Below are positions 45,480 through 55,800 of a DNA stretch of 64,000 nt, piece after piece. Below the pieces are notes generated by a model. It was not told the DNA's origin. It made no database searches and saw only the letters and a list, made by a program, of their open reading frames with translations. The first letter of the stretch is position 1. Each line of letters begins with the position of its first letter. Source of the DNA: CAWCDJ01 sp963796675 (GTDB taxonomy: Bacteria > Acidobacteriota > Terriglobia > Bryobacterales > Bryobacteraceae); NCBI GenBank assembly GCA_963796675.1, contig CAWCMS010000001.1, positions 310,001 through 374,000 on the forward strand, read 5' to 3'. Both the position numbers and the translations under genes were made by a program.

Positions 45480-48161
45480 ATGACCAGTAAGACTTCGGCC
45501 CGATATGCCGTTGTAGCTGCAGGAGTGTTGGCGCTGCTCGCCGCCGCCTTGCCCGGCATCGGCGCCGACAACACGCCGGCGCCGCTTGTGCGTCCGAAGG
45601 CCAATTACGAGTTGGCCGCCAAATGGACGTCGCAGAAGATCGGCAAGCTGGTATTCGACCTGGCGGTGACGCCGCACTGGCTGGGATCGGGCGAACGCTT
45701 CTGGTATTCGTTCGAGAGCACCAAGGGCCGCAACTTCTGGCTGGTCGACCCGGTACGCAAGACGAAGACGCACGTCTTCGACCCGGTCCACATGGCCGCC
45801 GTGCTGACTACGGCCACCGGGCTGCCCTATGACTCGCAGCACCTGCCCATCACCGTGATCCGCTTTGTGCGCAACGATTCGGTCATTCAGTTCGAGGTCA
45901 ACGTGCCGCGCGACGCGGTGATTCCCGGCGAGAAGAAGACCGGCACGGCCGCTGCCGTACAGCAGACCGACGCCGGCCAGCAGAACGATTTCCCGCAGCA
46001 GCAACAAGGCCGCGGAGGTTCCCTCTACGGAGCGGCGCCCGCTCGCAACCAAAAGCAGCTCACCTTCGAGTACGAGCTTTCGACCGGCAAACTGGAACTG
46101 CTCAATGACCGTCCGGAGCGCAAGCCCACCTGGGCCTCCATCTCGCCCGACGGCCGCACCATCGTCTACGCGAAGAACCACAATCTCTACGCGATGGATG
46201 CCGAGAACTACGCGAAGGCGCTCAAGAATCCGAACGATAAGACCATCGTGGAAACGCAGTGGACGACGGATGGCGTGGAGGACTTCGCTTACGGCGGGCG
46301 CGGCGCCGGCGGCGGGGAACAGCAGCAACAGGAGCAGCAGGAGAACGAGGGCCAGGGGCAGGAGGATCGCAACCGGCGCCAGAGCGCCAATGTTTCATGG
46401 TCGCGCGATTCGAAGAAGCTTGCGCTGGTGCGGCGCGATCAGCGCAAGATTCCCAAGCTGTGGGTGATCAACGCGCTGGCCAATCCGCGGCCGACGCTCG
46501 AGACGTATCCTTACGCCATGCCCGGGGAGGCGAACGCGCCGCAGGCACAACTCGAAGTCTTCGAAGTTGCGACGAAGCAGCGCGTACTGGTGAAGGCCGA
46601 GGCCTTCAAGGATCAGACCATCCAGGTAGAGGTAGAGCGGCCCACGCCGCGCGCCCGTGAGCATGACCGCACCGAACCTCTCTGGGCCAACGGCGGCTCC
46701 GATAAAGTCTACTTCACGCGCCTGAGCCGCGATATGAAGCGATTGGATCTGTGCGTCGCCGATACTGCGACGGGCGAGTCCAAGGCGGTGATCCAGGAGC
46801 GCATGAACGTCTACCTGGAAGACAAGCCGGTGCGGGTGATCAACAACGGCACGGAGCTGGTGTGGTGGTCGGAACGCGACGGCTGGGGCCATTACTATCT
46901 CTACGGAGCCGACGGCACGTTGAAGAACCAGATCGACCAGGGCGAGTACGTGGCGGAAGATGTCTCGTACGTGGACGAGAAGGCACGCGCGCTCCATATG
47001 ACCGCGTCGGGGCACGAAGACGGCGAGGACCCGTACTTCATGCACTTTTACCGCGTGAATCTGGACGGCAGCGGCTCGAAGCTGCTCGACCCGGGCGACG
47101 CGTCGCACGCGGCCGCGATGTCCGATTCCGGCCGCTATTTCATCGACACGTTCTCACGCGTCGACACGGCGCCGGAATCGGTGCTCTACGACGCGGCCGG
47201 AACGACCGTGATGCCGCTCGAAAAGTTGGATGTGTCGCCGCTGCTCGCGGCCGGCTTCCACTTCCCCGAGGCTTTCAAGGTGAAGGCCGACGACGGCATC
47301 ACCGATCTTTACGGCGTGATGTACAAGCCGTTCGACTTCGATCCGGCGAAGAAATATCCGATCGTCGAGTATGTCTATCCGGGTCCGCAAACCGAAAGCG
47401 TGACCAAGACCTTCACGCCCAAGGGGAACACGCAGCAGATCCTGATGGCCAACATGGGGTTGATCATGATCGAGATCGGCAATCGCGGCGGCAATCCGCA
47501 CCGTTCGAAGTGGTATCACACGTTCGGCTACGGCAACCTGCGGGATTACGGGCTGGCCGATAAGAAGGCGGCCATCGAACAACTGGCGCGCAAGTACCCT
47601 TACATCGATATCGAGCGGGTGGGCATCTGGGGCCACTCGGGCGGCGGCTTCATGACGGCCGCGGCGCTGCTGATCTATCCGGACTTTTTCAAGGTCGGCT
47701 GGTCGGAATCCGGCAACCACGAGAACAACATCTACAACAACACATGGAGCGAGAAGCACAACGGCGTAAAGGAAGTGGATGACGGCAAAGGCAACGTGCG
47801 GTTCGACTACCAGATCGATAAAAACTCGGAGATCGCCAAGAACCTGAAGGGGCACCTGATGCTGGTGACCGGCGACATCGATAACAACGTCCATCCGAGT
47901 AATACTTACCGCCTGGCGGATGCGCTGATCAAGGCGAACAAGCGTTTCGACATCATGATTCTGCCGGGGCAGCGGCACTCCTATGCACCGGTGGCGGATT
48001 ATGTGACGTGGAGACGCGCGGATTATTTCGCGAAGTATCTACTTGGAGAGTCGGATGAGGAGATCGATATGTGGGAGCTCAACCGGGAGCGGCAGGATAA
48101 GCCCGCCGCCCCCAGCGCTCCGCCGGGCCGTGGTACACAGGGACGTCGTGGCGGCAATTAG
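45480..48161 (+). CDS. Secreted S9 family (DPP-IV-like) peptidase
   Basis: An 893-residue exported prolyl-type peptidase. ATG 45480 is preceded by GAAGGAG at good spacing; an in-frame start at 45180 lies inside the divergent gene and is rejected. A signal peptide (ARYAVVAAGVLALLAAALPG) and an N-terminal beta-propeller precede the alpha/beta-hydrolase domain. Its nucleophile lies in GHSGGGF, the Asp in GDIDNNVH, and the His in PGQRHSYAP. The propeller carries a Gln/Glu-rich insert (GGGEQQQQEQQENEGQGQ). The protein ends in a Pro/Gly/Arg tail. Confidence 0.92.
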   Translation: MTSKTSARYAVVAAGVLALLAAALPGIGADNTPAPLVRPKANYELAAKWTSQKIGKLVFDLAVTPHWLGSGERFWYSFESTKGRNFWLVDPVRKTKTHVFDPVHMAAVLTTATGLPYDSQHLPITVIRFVRNDSVIQFEVNVPRDAVIPGEKKTGTAAAVQQTDAGQQNDFPQQQQGRGGSLYGAAPARNQKQLTFEYELSTGKLELLNDRPERKPTWASISPDGRTIVYAKNHNLYAMDAENYAKALKNPNDKTIVETQWTTDGVEDFAYGGRGAGGGEQQQQEQQENEGQGQEDRNRRQSANVSWSRDSKKLALVRRDQRKIPKLWVINALANPRPTLETYPYAMPGEANAPQAQLEVFEVATKQRVLVKAEAFKDQTIQVEVERPTPRAREHDRTEPLWANGGSDKVYFTRLSRDMKRLDLCVADTATGESKAVIQERMNVYLEDKPVRVINNGTELVWWSERDGWGHYYLYGADGTLKNQIDQGEYVAEDVSYVDEKARALHMTASGHEDGEDPYFMHFYRVNLDGSGSKLLDPGDASHAAAMSDSGRYFIDTFSRVDTAPESVLYDAAGTTVMPLEKLDVSPLLAAGFHFPEAFKVKADDGITDLYGVMYKPFDFDPAKKYPIVEYVYPGPQTESVTKTFTPKGNTQQILMANMGLIMIEIGNRGGNPHRSKWYHTFGYGNLRDYGLADKKAAIEQLARKYPYIDIERVGIWGHSGGGFMTAAALLIYPDFFKVGWSESGNHENNIYNNTWSEKHNGVKEVDDGKGNVRFDYQIDKNSEIAKNLKGHLMLVTGDIDNNVHPSNTYRLADALIKANKRFDIMILPGQRHSYAPVADYVTWRRADYFAKYLLGESDEEIDMWELNRERQDKPAAPSAPPGRGTQGRRGGN

Positions 48162-48170
48162 CCGCCCGCG

Positions 48171-48332
48171 TCAAACGGCGCGACGGCCGATGAAAAACGA
48201 GAGAATCCAAACCACCAGGAACACGAAGAACAGGAATTTCGCGATCCCAGCCGCCGTGCCCGCAATACCCGCGAAGCCCAGGATGGCGGCAATGATGGCG
48301 ATGACCAAAAAGATCAGCGTCCAATGAAGCAT
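48171..48332 (-). CDS. Small DUF1328 membrane protein
   Basis: A 53-residue protein made of two membrane helices (LHWTLIFLVIAIIAAILGFA, then KFLFFVFLVVWILSFFIG) with the Gly/Ala-rich turn of the DUF1328/YtjA family and a final RRAV. A GGAGGG ribosome site precedes the ATG at 48332. Longer in-frame extensions to 48593 overlap potA and are rejected. Function is unknown; relatives are often stress-induced. Confidence 0.85.
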   Translation of the reverse strand: MLHWTLIFLVIAIIAAILGFAGIAGTAAGIAKFLFFVFLVVWILSFFIGRRAV

Positions 48333-48421
48333 CCGAAATAGCCCTCCTTCGATGTGTAGGGCATACGGGCGGCCATTGTGCTTCCCGGTACAGGTCGCGT
48401 ACGATAACATTGCATTAACCG

Positions 48422-49381
48422 ATGGGCCCCATCCTTGAACTCCGTAAGCTGGTGAAACATTTTCCCGGCCAGCAGGCGGTGAACGGAATTTCACTGAGTA
48501 TCCCGCGCGGCGGGTTCTTTTCGCTGGTGGGACCGTCGGGCTGCGGCAAGACCACGACGCTGCGGTTGATCGCCGGGTTCGAGCAGCCCACATCGGGCGA
48601 AGTGCTGCTGGGCGGTGAAGTGGTGAACCACCGCAAGGCGTACGAGCGCAACGTCAGTACGGTCTTCCAGAGCTATGCGCTGTTTCCGCACCTTACGGCG
48701 CGGCAAAACATCGAGTTCGGCCTGAAGCGGCATGGCATCGCGGATGGCGCCAAACGCGTACGCGAGATTCTGGAACTGGTGAGCCTCGCGGGCAAGGAGG
48801 ACCGGCGTCCGGGACAGCTATCCGGTGGCGAGCGGCAGCGGGTGGCGCTGGCGCGGTCCCTGGTACTCGAGCCCGACGTGCTGCTGCTCGACGAGCCGCT
48901 GGCCGCGCTCGACCCCAAGCTGCGCAAACAGATGCGGGTGGAACTCAAAGCCATGCAGCGCCGCGTGGGCATTACCTTCCTGCTGGTGACGCACGATCAG
49001 GAAGAAGCGCTTTCCATGTCGGACCAACTGGCGGTGATGAACGCCGGGGCGATCGAGCAGGTGGGAACGCCCGAGGAGGTTTACTTGCGCCCCCGCACGC
49101 GCTTCGTCGCAGGTTTCCTGGGGGCGATGAACTGGATCGGCGGAGCGGGTGTGCGGCCGGAATCGACCGGCCTTGCGCTGTGCCCGGACGGCGGTCCACG
49201 GCGCTGTGCGGCAGGGACGGTTACGGGTTCGGTATTTCTCGGCGATTGTGTGCAGGTGATGGTGCGGCTGGAATCGGGCGAAGACGTGGTAGCGCAGGTG
49301 CCGCGATGCGCCGCGGGGTTCGCGTCCGGTTCGAAGGTGCATGTCACGTGGGACTCGGCCGACGAGATGGTGTTCGAATGA
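48422..49381 (+). CDS. potA: Spermidine/putrescine-type ABC transporter ATPase PotA
   Basis: The 319-residue ATPase powers polyamine-type import. It has Walker A GPSGCGKTT, Q-loop TVFQSYALFP, signature LSGGERQRVALARSLV, Walker B LLLDEPLAALD and the switch His in LVTHDQEEAL. A C-terminal TOBE domain starts near residue 235. Its stop overlaps potB by 4 nt. Four genes, potA-potB-potC-potD, follow without gaps. Confidence 0.92.
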   Translation: MGPILELRKLVKHFPGQQAVNGISLSIPRGGFFSLVGPSGCGKTTTLRLIAGFEQPTSGEVLLGGEVVNHRKAYERNVSTVFQSYALFPHLTARQNIEFGLKRHGIADGAKRVREILELVSLAGKEDRRPGQLSGGERQRVALARSLVLEPDVLLLDEPLAALDPKLRKQMRVELKAMQRRVGITFLLVTHDQEEALSMSDQLAVMNAGAIEQVGTPEEVYLRPRTRFVAGFLGAMNWIGGAGVRPESTGLALCPDGGPRRCAAGTVTGSVFLGDCVQVMVRLESGEDVVAQVPRCAAGFASGSKVHVTWDSADEMVFE

Positions 49382-50205
49382 AGCTGCGGACATGGTTTCT
49401 GCTGCCGGCGTGGTTGTGGCTGGCGATCCTGTTCGCGGCGCCCTTCGTCATCGTCCTGGCCTATAGCTTTCTCTCGCGCGGCGCCTATGGCGGCATCGAG
49501 GCTCCCTGGAGCGTCGAAAGCTACTGGCGCCTGCTCGACCCGCTGTATCTCGAGATCCTGTTGCGGTCGTTCGTCATGGCGCTCGCGGCCACGGTGCTGT
49601 GCCTGGTGTTCGCCTTCCCGGCCGCGCTATTCATCTCGCGCTCGTCGCGCCACAAGAATCTCTATCTGCAGTTGGTGATGCTGCCCTTCTGGTCGAGCTT
49701 CCTGGTCCGCACCTACGCCTGGATTTTCCTGCTGCGCGATACCGGGCTGATCAATACCGCGCTCCAGAAGATCGGGATCCTGCACGGCCCGCTGTCGCTG
49801 CTCTACAACGATGGCGCGGTGCTGCTGGGCCTGGTGTACGGCTACCTGCCGTTCATGGTGCTGCCGATCTACGCCACGCTGGAGCGGCTCGACCCGGCGC
49901 TCGAGGAGGCCGCGGCGGACCTCGGCGCGCGCCCGATTTCCACGCTGTTTCGCGTCACCGTGCCGCTTTCGAGGCCGGGGATCGTGGCAGGCTCGGTGCT
50001 GGTCTTCATTCCCTGCCTGGGCGCGTACCTCACGCCCGACCTGCTGGGCGGCGGCCGAACCGTCATGGTGGGCAACCTGGTGCAGAATCAGTTCACCACG
50101 GCGCGCGACTGGCCGTTCGGCGCGGCCGTTTCGATCGCGCTGATGCTCCTGGTGGTCGTGCTGTTGTGGGCGTTCCTGCGGCGCCAAGCGGAGTCGCTGG
50201 TATGA
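49378..50205 (+). CDS. potB: Polyamine-type ABC transporter permease PotB
   Basis: A 275-residue inner-membrane permease with about six helices. The coupling-loop motif EEAAADLGARPISTLFRVTVP (the EAA loop, here EEAAADLGA) contacts PotA. The pair of loops RTYAWIFLLRDTGLIN and GYLPFMVLPIYATLERLD is typical of PotB. ATG 49378 overlaps the potA stop and 50202 overlaps potC, both as ATGA. An in-frame start at 49180 lies inside potA and is rejected. Confidence 0.92.
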   Translation: MKLRTWFLLPAWLWLAILFAAPFVIVLAYSFLSRGAYGGIEAPWSVESYWRLLDPLYLEILLRSFVMALAATVLCLVFAFPAALFISRSSRHKNLYLQLVMLPFWSSFLVRTYAWIFLLRDTGLINTALQKIGILHGPLSLLYNDGAVLLGLVYGYLPFMVLPIYATLERLDPALEEAAADLGARPISTLFRVTVPLSRPGIVAGSVLVFIPCLGAYLTPDLLGGGRTVMVGNLVQNQFTTARDWPFGAAVSIALMLLVVVLLWAFLRRQAESLV

Positions 50206-50960
50206 AGCGGTGGCTGGGCGTCTATGCGGTGGCGTTCTTCGCCTTTCTGCACCTGCCGCTGCTGACGCTGGCGGTGTTCAGCTTCAACTCGTCGCGGGTG
50301 GCGGTGTGGGGACACTTTTCGCTCGAATGGTACCGCGCCATGTTCCGCGATCCGCAGATTGCCGAGGGTACCTGGAACAGCATCATCATCGCGTTTTGGG
50401 CCACGGCGATCTCGACAGTGATCGGTACGCTCGCCGCATATGGGCTGTGGAAGCGCGGCTCGCGGACGATCACGGGCGCACTGTATCTATCGCTCGTGAC
50501 ACCCGAGATTGTCACCGGGATCTCACTGCTCGCCCTGTTCCAGTGGGGCTTCCGCTGGCTTGGCTGGCAGCTCGGGATGTACACGGTGGTGCTGGCGCAC
50601 GTGGCATTTTCGATCGCCTACGTGGTGATCGTGGTGAGCGCGCGCCTGCGCACGGTCAGCCCAGTGCTGGAGGAGGCGGCGATGGATCTGGGCGCCAACG
50701 AATGGCAGGCCTTCTGGCACGTCACTCTGCCAGCGCTGATTCCCGGCATCGTGGCCGCGGCGCTGCTGGCCCTGACGGTGTCGTTCGACGATTACGTGAT
50801 CACCAGCATGGTCGCGGGGGTCGATTCGCAAACGCTGCCGATGGTGATCTACGCGATGGCGCGGCGCGGCGCGAGCCCGGTGATCAACGCCATTTCGGCG
50901 ATCATCACCGTGGTGTTCGGGCTGCTGATCCTGATTTCCGAGCGGGTGCGCGAAGCATGA
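50202..50960 (+). CDS. potC: Polyamine-type ABC transporter permease PotC
   Basis: The second permease subunit, 252 residues with about six helices. Its EAA loop reads LEEAAMDLGANEWQAFWHVT and is followed by the typical PotC stretch TVSFDDYVITSMVAG. The FNSSRVAVWGHFSLEWY segment after the first helix also matches PotC. Start and stop overlap potB and potD by 4 nt. Confidence 0.92.
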   Translation: MKRWLGVYAVAFFAFLHLPLLTLAVFSFNSSRVAVWGHFSLEWYRAMFRDPQIAEGTWNSIIIAFWATAISTVIGTLAAYGLWKRGSRTITGALYLSLVTPEIVTGISLLALFQWGFRWLGWQLGMYTVVLAHVAFSIAYVVIVVSARLRTVSPVLEEAAMDLGANEWQAFWHVTLPALIPGIVAAALLALTVSFDDYVITSMVAGVDSQTLPMVIYAMARRGASPVINAISAIITVVFGLLILISERVREA

Positions 50961-51979
50961 ATCGCCGCACGTTCTTCCTGGGGATCGCGGGACTCGCCGG
51001 GTGCACGCGCGATCGGCGTCCCCGGCTGAACGTTTACAACTGGTCCTCATATATCGCGCCGGAGACGGTACCGCAATTCGAGGCCGAATTCGGCGTGAGA
51101 GTCCGCTACGTCACCTACGAAAGCAACGAAGAGATGCTGGCGAAGGTGCTGAGCGGAAATTCGGGCTGGGACGTCGTCTTCCCGACGCACAATCGCCTGG
51201 AGCCCATGCGGCAATACGGGCTGCTGGAGCAACTGAATCACGATTGGCTTCCAGGCATCGAGAATCTCGATCCGCGATTTCGAGCGCCGGCGTGGGATCC
51301 GCAACTCGCCTGGGGCGTGCCCTATATGTGGAACGGCACGGGCATCGTGTATAGCCGGGCGCTCCAGCCGCCGCTGACCGCATGGGCGGACCTTTGGGAG
51401 CCGCGGCTCAAGGGCCGGCTGACCATGCTCGACGATCCGGAAGACATGCTGGGTGCATGCCTGAAGAAGCTTGGGTACGGGTTCAGCACCTCGGATCCGG
51501 CGGAACTGCGGAGCGCGGAGCATGAGGCGATCGCGCAGAAGCCGCTGCTGAGGGCGTATCTGAACGCAGAGGTACGCGACCAGTTGGTTTCGGGCGATGT
51601 GCTGGCCGCGCAATTGTGGTCGACCACCGCGCAACAGGCGATCGATGCGGCGCCGAATCTGGCATTCGCCTATCCGCGCGAAGGTTTCCCGATGTATTGC
51701 GATTGCGCGGTGATCCTGCGGGAGAGCCGGCGCGTGCGGCTGGCCCACCAGTTTCTGGATTACCTGCTGCGGCCGAATGTATCGGCGCGGATTGTCGAAG
51801 CGACGCGTACGGGCACGGCGAACGGAGCGGCGCTCGCACTGCTGCCGGAGAATGTGCGGAACAACCCGACCCTATATCCCCCGCCTGAGATCTTCGCGCG
51901 CGCCGAATGGCCGCGGGTCGTGCCTCCCGCGGCCCAGCGCCTCCGCGATCGCATCTGGACGGAGATCAAGTCAGCGTAA
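50957..51979 (+). CDS. potD: Polyamine-type ABC transporter substrate-binding lipoprotein PotD
   Basis: The 340-residue binding protein captures ligand in the periplasm. It has a short signal with a lipobox (FFLGIAGLAGC), then LNVYNWSSYIAPETVPQFEA, the standard start of mature PotD/PotF proteins, and WDVVFPTHNRLEPM. Aromatic and acidic residues of the ligand pocket (for example VPYMWNGTGIVY) are present. Spermidine, putrescine or another amine is likely; the exact ligand is not decided by sequence. It is the last gene of the operon and converges with the GntR gene. Confidence 0.9.
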   Translation: MNRRTFFLGIAGLAGCTRDRRPRLNVYNWSSYIAPETVPQFEAEFGVRVRYVTYESNEEMLAKVLSGNSGWDVVFPTHNRLEPMRQYGLLEQLNHDWLPGIENLDPRFRAPAWDPQLAWGVPYMWNGTGIVYSRALQPPLTAWADLWEPRLKGRLTMLDDPEDMLGACLKKLGYGFSTSDPAELRSAEHEAIAQKPLLRAYLNAEVRDQLVSGDVLAAQLWSTTAQQAIDAAPNLAFAYPREGFPMYCDCAVILRESRRVRLAHQFLDYLLRPNVSARIVEATRTGTANGAALALLPENVRNNPTLYPPPEIFARAEWPRVVPPAAQRLRDRIWTEIKSA

Positions 51980-51991
51980 CCGGGTCGCCGA

Positions 51992-52729
51992 TCAGCGGCC
52001 CGCCAGAGATTCCAGGAATCCAAACGCCTTCGCGATCGCTGCTTCCCCGGAATCGCCCAGGAACAACTCGTAGGAACTCGTGGAGCCTTTGTAGAATGCG
52101 TCGCGAATCTGAATCCGGTCTTTGCTGCGCAGAGCGGCGATGAGCGGGCTGTGCTCTGCCACTACGGCCGTGAGCTTCTGCAGCCCGTGGCTGCGAAGCA
52201 TGGCTGCGAACGCAAAAAGCGGAACGGTGACCAGTTCCAGCAGGCGGCACAGTGTTTCATTGCCGGTGCAGCGCCACACGTGACGGTGGAACTCCAGGTC
52301 GGCTTGCGAGGCCTCGTAATAATTGTCGGATTCGACGGCCTCGCCCAGGACCTTCAGCCGCCGCTCCAACTCGTCGAGATCGGCATCGGTCATGCGCTCC
52401 GCTGCCACTTCGGCGGCCATGCATTCGAGCACGACCCGGACGCCGACCCGCTCCCGTACGTCCTTAGGGGAAAGGCGGGTGACCGTGGTCCCGAGGTTGG
52501 GTTTACGCGTCACCAGCCCCGTATATTCGAGCCGTTGCAGGGCCTCGCGAACGGTCGCCTGGCTTACGCCCAGGCGTTTGGCCAGCGTCAGCTCGCGAAG
52601 CGCGGTACCCGGCATCAGAGATCCATTCATAATCTCCTCCCGGATCTGCCCCTCCACCGCGGAGGCTCGGGACGCCTTATCTGCGCGAATTGGGGGTTCC
52701 AGCAAATCGGCCATGGCGAAGCTTAACAT
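51992..52729 (-). CDS. GntR-family regulator, FadR/FCD subfamily
   Basis: A 245-residue repressor-type protein. The winged helix-turn-helix (LTLAKRLGVSQATVREALQR) is near residues 45-75. The all-helical FCD ligand domain has metal-binding positions such as the His in LEFHRHVW and in AEHSPL. It is divergent from the TonB/sialidase/lyase operon, and a perfect palindrome lies over the promoter of that operon, so it very likely controls it, in the manner of NanR-type regulators. The start is either ATG 52729 or the ATG at 52714 (MADLLEPP). Confidence 0.88.
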   Translation of the reverse strand: MLSFAMADLLEPPIRADKASRASAVEGQIREEIMNGSLMPGTALRELTLAKRLGVSQATVREALQRLEYTGLVTRKPNLGTTVTRLSPKDVRERVGVRVVLECMAAEVAAERMTDADLDELERRLKVLGEAVESDNYYEASQADLEFHRHVWRCTGNETLCRLLELVTVPLFAFAAMLRSHGLQKLTAVVAEHSPLIAALRSKDRIQIRDAFYKGSTSSYELFLGDSGEAAIAKAFGFLESLAGR

Positions 52730-52739
52730 GGAAAAGTAC

Positions 52740-52777
52740 TTGACACAATACTTTGATCGCTCATATTATCGATAATA
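52740..52777 (+). promoter_or_regulatory. Promoter and palindromic operator of the sialic-acid operon
   Basis: A -35 box TTGACA (52740-52745) and a -10 box TATTAT (52764-52769) are 18 nt apart. The -10 is the left half of a perfect 14-bp palindrome, TATTATCGATAATA (52764-52777). A repressor bound there would block polymerase. The divergent GntR gene lies 11 nt to the left of the -35. Confidence 0.7.
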
Positions 52778-52834
52778 CAATCGATTCCAGGCGAAAGCCA
52801 AGACTGCTGCCGCCTGCCACGAAGGGAGCTTTGT

Positions 52835-55800
52835 ATGTTGCTCAAAATCAGACTGTTGTTCTCACTGGCCATACTCGCTGTGGCCGCAGCCTTCCCCCTC
52901 GCCGCCCAGATTGGCGGCGGTTCGATCGTCGGGACAGTCAAGGACCCGACTGGGGCTGCCGTACCCGACGTGCAAGTCACTGTGCATAGTCAGGAAACCA
53001 ATGAAGAGCGCACTGCCAACACCAATTCCGACGGATACTACGAGTTCCCCCTACTGCCCGCGGGCCACTACCGGCTCACCGCGGTAGCCAAGGGCTTCGA
53101 AAGAATCCAGGGCGAAGTCTTCGAGCTTTCGAGCGGCACTCGCCCGCGCATCGACTTGGCGCTGCAGATCGGCTCCGTAACCGAGACGGTGGATGTGAGC
53201 GCCACCGCACCCCTGATCAATACGACTACCACCGACCTCGGCGTGGTTATGCCACGCACGCAGATCAACGAACTGCCTTTGAACGGCCGCAACTTCCAGG
53301 ACCTGGTGAATCTGCAGCCGGGCGTGATTAGCGGTCCCTCGAATAGCGCCGGCGGCCGCGGCGGCATCGCCTTCAACGGTTCGACCGCTCTCGGCACGAA
53401 CATCCTGTTGGATGGCGTGGATATGACCTTCGGCGAAGTCAACAGCACCGCCAGTTTTCAGGGCGCGGGCGGCGGCCGGACGCTGATCAACGGCGTCAGC
53501 ATGGAAGCGATCCAGGAATTCAAATCCACCGCCAGCGCCTATTCGGCCGAGTATGGGCGGGCTGGAGGCGGCGTCCTCACCATCACCACTCGCTCAGGCA
53601 GCAACGACTTTCACGGGACGGCGTTCGAGTATCTGCGCAACGACGCGCTGAACGCCAACGATTTCTTTTCGAATAAGAACGGGCTCGGAAAGTCGCCGCT
53701 CCGCTGGAACGAGTTCGGCGGCAATCTGGGCGGTCCGATCCGCAAGGACAAGGTGTTCTTCTTCTTCAATTACGAGGGCGCCAGAGTGAAGCAGCAATCG
53801 CAGGTGACCGGCAACGTGCCGACCCCCGCGCTGCTATCCGCGCTGCCGGCTCCCATGAGCGCGGTGCTCTCGAAGTACATGCCCACCACGTATACGGCTA
53901 CTTCCAGCCCGTACGTGGGCCTGCACACTCGCGATGACCAGCAGGTCAACACCGAAGATACCTATCTGACCAAGGTCGACGCACTGCTCGGCAAGCACCG
54001 GCTCGCCGCGCGCTACAGCTATAACAACCAGACTTACTCCTCTCCGAGTCTCGAACCGAGCATCCGCACGACGTATCCCCTGCTGTATAACAACGGCGTC
54101 GTGGAAGACACCACCACGCTCGGCTCGAGCGCCCTGAACGAACTACGCGTCGGCATCAGCCGCGTCGACCTGAACCGCAATCCCTCGGGCTACCAAGATA
54201 TTCCCTCTTATCTGAGCATCCAGTCCGTCAGTTTCTCCCAATCCAACTTTATTCACTTCGTGCCGACCACCTATTCGCTTTCGGATAACTTTAGCTACAT
54301 TCGCGGCAAGCACTCGATGAAGATGGGGGTGGATTTCCGCGAAGTGCGCAGCGTCCGCATCCAGGGCGGCCCTCCGTCCTATAGCTACACCACGTATGCC
54401 AACGCCATCTCGGGGCTGCCGCAGACGGTCGGACTCTCGTTTACGACCAGCAAAGGTCTCCGCACGATGAATCAGGGATACTACTTCCAGGACAACTGGC
54501 AGGTATCGAGTAAGCTGCAGGTGAACCTGGGCGTGCGCTACGAATATTCGCCGCCATTGCGCGGCGGTTTCAACGTGGACAGCAGCAACCCGTACGGAGA
54601 CTTCAACGGCGCCCAGCAGCCGATGTTCGCCGCGGACCGCAACGACTTCGGTCCGCGCGTCGGCGTGGTGTACCGGCTCACGCCGCATACCGTGATCCGC
54701 ACCGGCGGCGCCATCAGCTACGTCATGCCGCAGGCGATTTTCTACTACGACATGGCCTACATCAGCCCGGCGCTTTCGGGAGTATCTTCGGTCTCCGCCG
54801 CCGATATTCCGGCCAGTTACCTGGTCTATCCCAACATCATCCCGTTCCAGACTCTGATCGAGCAGAACCCCTCGCTGCTGCCCTCCGATATTCACCTGTC
54901 GCGCAGCATTGCGGACTACAACCGCCGCGACACGTACGTGAACATGTGGAACTTCGGCGTGCAGCAGGAACTCACCAGGACACTCGCAGTACAGGCCGCC
55001 TATGTCGGGCAGCGGACTGATAAGCTGATCTCCGTGCGACCTCTGAACCTGGTGGACCCGACCACCGGCCAACGGCCCGTTCCTTCGTTGGGCCAGATCA
55101 ACTTCGAAGAGAATGCCGCCAACATCAGTTACAATTCTCTGCAACTGTCGGCGAACCAGAGGCTCTGGCACAACCTGAGCTACGATGTCTACTTCACGTT
55201 GGCGAGCAGCAAGGGCTACTATACCCCGGACGATACCATCACGTTCACGGGCAGCGGCCTGCAGGATCCCAACAACATCGCCGGATCGGCTGGCCCGCTC
55301 GAGGGGATGCCGAAGAAGGTCTTCAAGGGTGTGTTCAGCTACGCGATCCCCGGCGGCCACTATCAAAACCGCGTCCTGCGCGGTGCGCTGCAAGGCTGGA
55401 CGCTCCACGGAATTCTCGGCTGGCGTTCGGGCATCCCATTGAACGTTGTCTCGGGTAACGATTATGTGGGCAACGGCCGCAGCGCCGGGCAGCGTCCCGA
55501 CGCGGTCGCGGGCATCGATCCCTATGTGGAAAACATGGCTACGCAGGTGTGGCTCACTTCAGCGGCCTTCAGCGTGACCAACGTGGCGGCGCAGAAGCGG
55601 TTCGGCAACCTGGGCTTCTATGCCCTGCGCGGACCGACGGCCTTCAGCCTCGATGCCGGCCTGCACAAGACCTTCGACATCACGGACCGGCAGCACCTGA
55701 CCTTCCGGCTGGAATCCTTCAACGCTCTGAACCACACGACGTTCGGCAACCCCAACACGACCCTGAACAATCCGAACTTCGGGATCATCACCAGCGCCGG

